Shown here one piece after another: positions 1 to 5,705 of a stretch of DNA of 5,705 bases. Position 1 is the stretch's first letter. Each line of letters starts with the position of its first letter. The stretch comes from JASFRI01 sp050115015 (GTDB lineage Bacteria; Acidobacteriota; Polarisedimenticolia; CBDVAL01): the NCBI GenBank assembly GCA_050115015.1, contig JASFRI010000290.1:1-5705 (forward strand), given 5' to 3'. Position numbers and translations under genes: made by a program. Under the pieces are notes generated by a model that saw only the letters and a program-made list of their open reading frames with translations, was not told where the DNA came from and did not search any database.

Positions 1-248
1 GAGGGGCCTTCGAGGACGACGAGAGAAGCCCGACCGAGCGAGGAGGACGAGAAGAGCCCGTGGCCCGACGCGACGTCGGGACGCGGGCGTCCCCGGAGGG
101 GGAGGGAGGGAGCCGACGAGCGGATCCAGGGCACGCCGCTCCGGTGCCTCCGCGGCCATCCGTTGCGGACGTGGGGGGCTCGGCTCGAAAGCGGTCGACC
201 CTGCCACGCCATGGCGAGGACCCCGCCCGACAGGCTAAGATGCCCGCC
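1..248. other. Upstream region without a supported gene
   Basis: This stretch is GC-rich and open in all three forward frames, but none reads like a real protein. In the frame continuous with the mutase, 16 of the 60 codons between 60 and 239 end in A or T (hand count). Only 3 of the first 60 codons after 249 do. The residues encoded here are rich in Arg, Pro and Gly and match no part of the mutase family. Another forward frame stays open from base 1 to a TGA at 250-252, overlapping the proposed mutase ATG in an ATGA arrangement. Its translation is also Arg-rich and unrecognised, so a real upstream gene ending there is possible but weakly supported. I saw no convincing minus-strand gene. The best reading is leader or intergenic DNA. 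Confidence 0.5.
236..241 (+). promoter_or_regulatory. Candidate -10 element for a leaderless mutase transcript
   Basis: TAAGAT fits the TANNNT pattern of -10 elements that drive leaderless mRNAs in many GC-rich bacteria. It ends seven bases before the ATG at 249, so transcription could begin at or next to the A of that start codon. No good Shine-Dalgarno sequence precedes either ATG (240 or 249), which suits a leaderless start. I see no clear -35 hexamer. A six-base match is weak evidence on its own. Confidence 0.25.
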
Positions 249-1890
<1,642 letters not shown>

Positions 1891-1913
<23 letters not shown>

Positions 1914-2901
1914 GGCCCCCCTGCTGGCGGTGCGCGGCCTGCGCACGGTCTTCGGGCCCCCCGGCTCCGAGGTGGCCGCCGTGGACGGCATTTCCTTCGC
2001 CATCCGGCGCGGGGAGATCCTGGGCCTCGTCGGCGAGTCCGGCTCCGGGAAGAGCGTCACCGGCTTCTCGCTGCTGCGGCTGGTCGCCCCGGGGCGGATC
2101 ACCGGCGGGGAGATCCGCTTCGACGGCCAGGACCTGCTGCGCCTGACCGAACCGCAGATGCGGAAGATCCGGGGCAACCGGATCTCCATCATCTTCCAGG
2201 AGCCGATGGCCTCCCTGAACCCGGTCCTGACGGTCGGTTTCCAGATCGCCGAGGCGATCATGCTGCACCGCGGGAAGAGGAAGAAGGAGGCCCTCGTTGA
2301 TGCCGTGGAGATGATGCGGCTGGTCGCGATCCCCGACCCGGAGCGCCGGGTCCGGGAGTACCCGCACCAGCTCAGCGGCGGCATGCAGCAGCGGGTGATG
2401 ATCGCCATGGCCCTGGCCTGCGATCCCGACCTGCTCATCGCCGACGAGCCGACCACGGCCCTGGACGTGACGATCCAGGCGCAGATCCTGGAGATCCTGC
2501 GGGATCTCCGGGAGCGGATGGGACTCTCGGTCCTGCTGATCACCCACGACCTCGGGGTGGTGGCGGAGACCGTCGACCGGGTGGCGGTCATGTACGCCGG
2601 CCGGATCGTGGAGGAGGGGAGCGTGGAGGAGCTGTTCCGGGAGCCGCTGCACCCCTACACCCGGGGGCTGCTGCGCTCCATCCCGGAGGCGCGGCCGCCG
2701 GGAGGCCGGACCGGCCGGCGGCTCGCGGCCATCGAGGGGACGGTCCCGGACCTCTCGCGGCTGCCCTCGGGGTGCCGGTTCCACCCCCGCTGCCCGGACC
2801 GGATGCCGCACTGCTCCGAGCGGGACCCCGACCTCGCCGGGCCGGCCGGCCGCCGGGTCGCCTGCTTCCTGCACCACGACGACACGCGGGGCGGGGCATG
2901 A
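1891..2901 (+). CDS. dppD: Peptide/nickel-family ABC importer ATPase, DppD/OppD type
   Basis: One of two ATPases that power a DppBC/OppBC-type importer for di- or oligopeptides (some relatives move nickel, sugars or antibiotics). The 336 residues carry a complete nucleotide-binding domain: Walker A GESGSGKS (48-55), Q-loop Gln103, signature LSGGMQQR (161-168), Walker B LLIADEP (181-187) with catalytic Glu186, D-loop TALD, and switch His219. The C-terminal oligopeptide-transporter tail (about 240-336) includes HPYTRGLLRSIP and four cysteines, Cys295, 301, 308 and 325, within a CRFHPRC context. Such cysteines bind a [4Fe-4S] cluster in solved Dpp/Opp structures. The long A-loop-to-Walker spacing and LSGGMQQR are typical of the D rather than the F subunit. 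It starts on GTG inside the mutase gene and its TGA overlaps the next ATG as ATGA. No permease or binding-protein gene is visible, so the substrate is unknown. Confidence 0.93.
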
Positions 2902-3935
2902 CCGCACCGGCCGCCACCCCCGCCACGTCTGCCACGGGGGAGCCGATCCTCGAGGTCCGCGGGCTGGTGAAGCAGTTCCCGGTGCGTTCGGGCGTCTTCG
3001 GCGGGGGCTCCGAGCGGGTGCACGCCGTCGAGGGCGTCGACCTTGCCATCCCACCGGGGGGGACGCTGGGGCTGGTGGGGGAGTCCGGGAGCGGCAAGAC
3101 GACCCTGGGGCGCTGCATCTTGCGGCTGGAGGAGCCGACCGCCGGCAGCATCCGGTTCCTGGGGCGGGATCTGCTGGCGCTGACGCCCCGGGAGATGCGC
3201 CGGGCCCGGCAGGACCTGCAGGTCATCTTCCAGGACCCCTACTCCTCGCTCAACCCGCGGATGCGGGTGGGGGACATCGTCGGGGAGCCGATCCTCATCC
3301 ACAAGCTGGCCTCCGGGAGGCAGGAGCGCCGGGAGCGGGTGGCCCACCTGCTGGAGACGGTGGGCCTGGACCCGGCGGTCATGGACCGCTACCCGCACGA
3401 GTTCTCGGGGGGGCAGCGCCAGCGGATCGGCATCGCCCGGGCCCTGTCGGTCCAGCCGAAGCTGATCATCGCCGACGAGCCGGTCTCGGCCCTGGACGTG
3501 GCCGTCCAGGCCCAGGTGATCAACCTGCTGGTGGACCTCCAGGAGCGCTTCGGGATCGCGTATCTGTTCATCTCACACGACCTGCGCATCGTGGAGCACG
3601 TCAGCGACCGCGTGGCGGTCATGTACCTGGGGAAGATCGTCGAGGACGCGCCGGCGGAGGAGCTCTACCGGAACCCCCGCCATCCCTACACCCGGGCCCT
3701 GCTCTCGGCGATCCCCACCCCGGAGCCGGGATCCGGGCGGAGTCGCATCGTCCTGGCGGGAGAGGTGCCGTCGCCGGTGAACCCCCCGGCCGGTTGCGCG
3801 TTTCACCCCCGGTGCCCGGAGGTGATGGACCGCTGCCGGTCCGAGGGGCCGGAGCTGATGCCGGCGGGCTCCGGAAACCACCGGTCCGCCTGCTTCCTGG
3901 TGGAGGAGGGGCCGAAAACCCCGGAGGCGGATTGA
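2898..3935 (+). CDS. dppF: Peptide/nickel-family ABC importer ATPase, DppF/OppF type
   Basis: The partner ATPase of the same importer, expected to pair with DppD on the cytoplasmic face of the two permeases. It has 345 residues from the ATG at 2898. Visible motifs are Walker A GESGSGKT (61-68), Q-loop Gln112 in IFQDPYSSLNPR, signature FSGGQRQR (169-176), Walker B LIIADEP (189-195) with Glu194, SALD D-loop and switch His227. FQDPYSSLNPRM and the SGGQRQRIGIARAL run are characteristic of the F subunit. The tail has HPYTRALLSAIP and four cysteines (300, 306, 313, 332), again suited to a [4Fe-4S] cluster. The reading frame is open further upstream, to GTG/ATG codons inside dppD, but that extension is Pro/Arg-rich and family proteins begin near the LEVRGLVKQF strand. 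The ATGA overlap with dppD implies translational coupling. No clear Shine-Dalgarno precedes the start; only a G-run touches it. Confidence 0.93.
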   Translation: MTAPAATPATSATGEPILEVRGLVKQFPVRSGVFGGGSERVHAVEGVDLAIPPGGTLGLVGESGSGKTTLGRCILRLEEPTAGSIRFLGRDLLALTPREMRRARQDLQVIFQDPYSSLNPRMRVGDIVGEPILIHKLASGRQERRERVAHLLETVGLDPAVMDRYPHEFSGGQRQRIGIARALSVQPKLIIADEPVSALDVAVQAQVINLLVDLQERFGIAYLFISHDLRIVEHVSDRVAVMYLGKIVEDAPAEELYRNPRHPYTRALLSAIPTPEPGSGRSRIVLAGEVPSPVNPPAGCAFHPRCPEVMDRCRSEGPELMPAGSGNHRSACFLVEEGPKTPEAD

Positions 3936-3983
3936 AACCAATCCCGCCGCTAACCCGTATCTGTTAAGCACTTGCGGTGGATC

Positions 3984-4022
3984 ACACCCGGGCGGGTGTC
4001 CGGTCCGCCGGATCGATCGTTT
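3984..4022 (+). terminator. Paired hairpins after dppF, possible terminator
   Basis: ACACCCG (3984-3990) pairs with CGGGTGT (3993-3999); as RNA this would fold as six pairs around a four-base loop. It is followed at once by TCCGG (3999-4003) pairing with CCGGA (4008-4012) around TCCG. The two stems share base 3999. Only a TTT (4020-4022) follows, eight bases after the second stem, so this is not a textbook intrinsic terminator. The position 49 bases after the operon's last stop codon fits partial termination or 3'-end protection. Confidence 0.3.
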
Positions 4023-4048
4023 CTGGAATCGTCAAACACGCTGAACCC

Positions 4049-4064
4049 GCGCACCACGGTGCGC
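4049..4064. repeat. Perfect inverted repeat upstream of the TolC gene
   Basis: GCGCACC and GGTGCGC form a perfect 7-base inverted repeat around AC. It ends 31 bases before the TolC ATG and 19 before its Shine-Dalgarno. The symmetry and place fit an operator for a dimeric repressor (many TolC and efflux genes have a local one) or an mRNA hairpin in the leader. No regulator gene is present in the window. Confidence 0.4.
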
Positions 4065-4083
4065 TTGATCGCGGACCGTCGAG

Positions 4084-4089
4084 GGAGGT
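4084..4089 (+). promoter_or_regulatory. Strong ribosome binding site of the TolC gene
   Basis: GGAGGT sits six bases before the ATG at 4096. In-frame stops at 4042-4044 and 4066-4068, with no ATG, GTG or TTG codon in frame between the latter and 4096, make this the first available start. The strong site contrasts with the weak or absent ones in the preceding operon. Confidence 0.8.
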
Positions 4090-4095
4090 AGTCGT

Positions 4096-4209
4096 ATGAA
4101 CCGTCGTGCATCTGGATCTCACCGGCGCGGGTCGGCCCGCGCAGGGACATCGGCATTCCTCGTGGCGCTGGTGCTCGCGGCGTGCCTGGCCGGGCCGACG
4201 GTCGCCGCA
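4096..4209 (+). other. Export signal of the TolC-like protein, with overlapping lipobox
   Basis: Residues 1-38 make a basic n-region with six arginines, a hydrophobic core (FLVALVLAACLAG) and a short c-region ending TVAA before Glu39. Inside the core, L27-A28-A29-C30 fits the signal peptidase II lipobox. The sequence alone does not decide between cleavage before Cys30 (lipoprotein, as in the NodT/OprM branch) and cleavage after Ala38 (soluble N-terminus, as in E. coli TolC). Confidence 0.7.
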
Positions 4210-5705
4210 GAGATCGACGAGCGGCCGACCGTGGAGATGAGCCTCCAGGACGCCCTGGCGCTGGCCATGGACCGCAATCTCGACATCGCGGTGCAGCAGT
4301 ACGAGGTGGACATCACCGAGGCGTCGGTCGACGTCCAGCGCGCGCTCCTGGACTCCGAGTTCTCGACCACCTACTTCGAGAACGAGATCAACAACGCCAA
4401 CGCGAACCCGTTCGTCGGGTTCCCCGTCGTCACCCAGAAGAACCGTCAGATCAACGCCAGCTGGAACGATCCGACGGTCTGGGGCGGGAACTTCAACCTG
4501 AGCTGGTTCGCGGACAAGGCGAAGGCGAACTTCCTCCAGCTCCGTCCGCAGTACTCCACCGAGTTCAACGTCGTCTACACCCAGTCCCTGACCCGGAACC
4601 TCGGGGCGAAGGTGAACCGCGCCCCCATCCGGATCGCCCAGAACAACCTGCGGATCTCCCGGTCCTCCTTCGAGAGCACCGTGATGAACACCGTCGAGGC
4701 GGCGGAGTTCGCCTACTGGGACCTGGTGTTCGCCCGGCTCGACCTCGAGGTCCAGCGCTCGTCGCTGCGGCTGGCGGAGGAGCTGCTGCGGATGAACAAG
4801 GCGAAGGTGGAGGTCGGCACCATGGCGCCCATCGACGTCACCCAGGCGGAGGCGGGGGTCGCCGATCGTGTCGAGGGGGTGATCGTCGCGGAGGCTGCCG
4901 TCCTCGCGGCCGAGGACGCGCTGCGGCAGCTGATCAACCCGGCTCCCGATTCGAACATCTGGAGGTCGGCCATCGTCCCGGTCGACCAGCCGGATTTCCG
5001 GCCGTTGATGCCGGACCCGGAGTCGGCGATCGAGACGGCGATGCAATACCGCCCGGATCTCGAGCAGCAGCGGCTCACCATCGCCTCCAATGAGCTCCAG
5101 GAGGAGGTGGACCGCAAGGCCAAGCAGTGGGACGTGAGCCTGGAGGGCCGCTACGGCACGCAGGGGCTGTCCGGGACGATCACCGAGTGCCAGTTCGCCA
5201 GTGGAACCGGGACCTTCACGATCCTGAATCCGGACCAGGCGCAGCAATGCGCCCTGGCCGGCGGGAACGCCGTCGAGATCCTCAACACCCGCATGAGCGA
5301 TGCCATCCAGGACCTCCGCAACCGGGACTTCCAGGACTGGCGTGTAGCGGCGACGCTGACGATCCCCATCGGGAACCGCGACCGCAAGGCCCGTTACGCC
5401 CAGAGCCGGCTGCGCCACCAGCAGTCCCAGGTTCAGATGCAGTCGCTGCTCCTGACGGCGGAGATCGACGTGCGCAACCGGGTCCGGGACGTGACCACGA
5501 ACATCAAGCGGGTCGAGGCGGCGAAGAAGAACCGCGAGCTGCAGCAGGAGAACGTCGAGGCGGAGCAGAAGAAGTTCGAGAACGGCATGTCGACGTCGTT
5601 CACGGTCCTCCAGGTCCAGGATGCGCTGCGGAGCGCCGAGCGCCGGGAGAACCTGGCGATCGTGGACTACAACAAGTCGCTCGCCTCGCTGGAGAAGTCG
5701 AAGGG
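4096..5705 (+). CDS. tolC: TolC/NodT-family outer-membrane efflux protein, 3' end outside the window
   Basis: An outer-membrane channel subunit; trimers form a beta-barrel with a long periplasmic alpha-tunnel that docks to RND, MFS or ABC efflux pumps or type I secretion systems. The frame stays open for 536 codons. Residues 1-17 are Arg-rich and 18-38 hydrophobic: an export signal with a TVAA|E cleavage option after Ala38 and also a LAAC lipobox at Cys30. The two-repeat fold is visible: helix from MSLQDALALAM (about 48-88), beta-hairpin strands (about 117-165), a helical hairpin (about 180-290) with the turn GTMAPIDVTQAEA, then a second helix (about 307-345), strands (about 347-425) and a second hairpin (about 430-535) with a related turn, NGMSTSFTVLQVQDA. 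The ending YNKSLASLEKSKG resembles the final helix of the family, so probably only a short tail is missing. An insert in the second strand pair holds Cys365 and Cys385. Family assignment is firm; the pump partner is unknown. Confidence 0.88.
   Translation, partial: MNRRASGSHRRGSARAGTSAFLVALVLAACLAGPTVAAEIDERPTVEMSLQDALALAMDRNLDIAVQQYEVDITEASVDVQRALLDSEFSTTYFENEINNANANPFVGFPVVTQKNRQINASWNDPTVWGGNFNLSWFADKAKANFLQLRPQYSTEFNVVYTQSLTRNLGAKVNRAPIRIAQNNLRISRSSFESTVMNTVEAAEFAYWDLVFARLDLEVQRSSLRLAEELLRMNKAKVEVGTMAPIDVTQAEAGVADRVEGVIVAEAAVLAAEDALRQLINPAPDSNIWRSAIVPVDQPDFRPLMPDPESAIETAMQYRPDLEQQRLTIASNELQEEVDRKAKQWDVSLEGRYGTQGLSGTITECQFASGTGTFTILNPDQAQQCALAGGNAVEILNTRMSDAIQDLRNRDFQDWRVAATLTIPIGNRDRKARYAQSRLRHQQSQVQMQSLLLTAEIDVRNRVRDVTTNIKRVEAAKKNRELQQENVEAEQKKFENGMSTSFTVLQVQDALRSAERRENLAIVDYNKSLASLEKSK

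Larger units (their letters stand above)
3936..4095. other. Intergenic region between dppF and the TolC gene
   Basis: This 160-base gap separates two transcription units. Its first part (3936-3970) is locally AT-richer than the surroundings. It is followed by two adjoining inverted repeats, a GATCGATC palindrome (4011-4018), a third inverted repeat (4049-4064) and the TolC ribosome binding site. A TTGAAA at 3932-3937, overlapping the dppF stop, resembles a -35 box. The nearest -10-like sequence, TATCTG at 3958-3963, is 20 bases away, so the promoter is not convincing. A promoter for the TolC gene is expected here but I cannot fix it. Confidence 0.6.

Noticed and set aside
60..248. A 63-residue N-terminal extension of the mutase from GTG 60
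   Set aside because: Codon bias is unlike the rest of the gene, residues resemble no mutase, and family members begin near ATG 249.
2772..2897. A 42-residue N-terminal extension of DppF overlapping dppD
   Set aside because: The extension is Pro/Arg-rich out-of-frame reading of the dppD cysteine tail; ATG 2898 in an ATGA overlap gives the usual family length.
3961..3977. A sigma-54 type promoter around TTGC at 3972-3975
   Set aside because: No GG element is present at the required distance upstream of the GC.
4025..4060. An ECF-type promoter starting from GGAAT at 4025-4029
   Set aside because: No matching -10 motif follows at 16-17 bases, so the resemblance is to a short pentamer only.
3982..5418. 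A 478-codon open frame on the minus strand opposite the TolC gene
   Set aside because: It is rich in Arg, Leu, Val, Asp and Gly from reverse reading of GC-ending codons and has no domain. The forward frame has a good ribosome binding site, an export signal and the TolC two-repeat fold.

Overview
The window looks like a piece of chromosome from a very GC-rich, diderm (Gram-negative-type) bacterium. In the genes almost every third codon position is G or C, and the last gene encodes a TolC-family outer-membrane channel, which implies an outer membrane. The first gene needs coenzyme B12 chemistry. I cannot name the phylum from this sequence alone.

Layout, all genes on the + strand. Positions 1-248 hold no gene I can support; codon statistics argue that this is leader or intergenic sequence. 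Positions 249-1913 encode the catalytic (TIM-barrel) subunit of a two-subunit methylmalonyl-CoA mutase. Its own B12-binding domain is absent. Positions 1891-2901 and 2898-3935 encode the two ATPases (DppD/OppD type and DppF/OppF type) of a peptide/nickel-family ABC importer. The three reading frames overlap by 23 and 4 bases, so they are almost certainly one translationally coupled operon. Positions 3936-4095 form a 160-base gap with three inverted repeats, then a strong ribosome binding site. Positions 4096-5705 encode a TolC/NodT-like outer-membrane efflux protein that runs off the end of the window.

How the genes could work together (inference): peptide uptake supplies valine, isoleucine, methionine and threonine, whose breakdown gives propionyl-CoA and then methylmalonyl-CoA, which the mutase converts to succinyl-CoA. 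Coupling the mutase to the importer's ATPases would tie uptake to this catabolic route. The permeases, the substrate-binding protein, the B12-binding mutase subunit and the mutase chaperone (MeaB type) are not in the window and must lie elsewhere. The TolC gene appears to start a separate transcription unit, possibly an RND or ABC efflux operon.

I found no convincing undescribed system. The points most worth a second look are the mutase-transporter coupling, the double signal-peptide reading of the TolC protein (lipobox or ordinary cleavage), the cysteine-bearing insert in its second repeat, the possible leaderless start of the mutase, and the inverted repeats in the 160-base gap.
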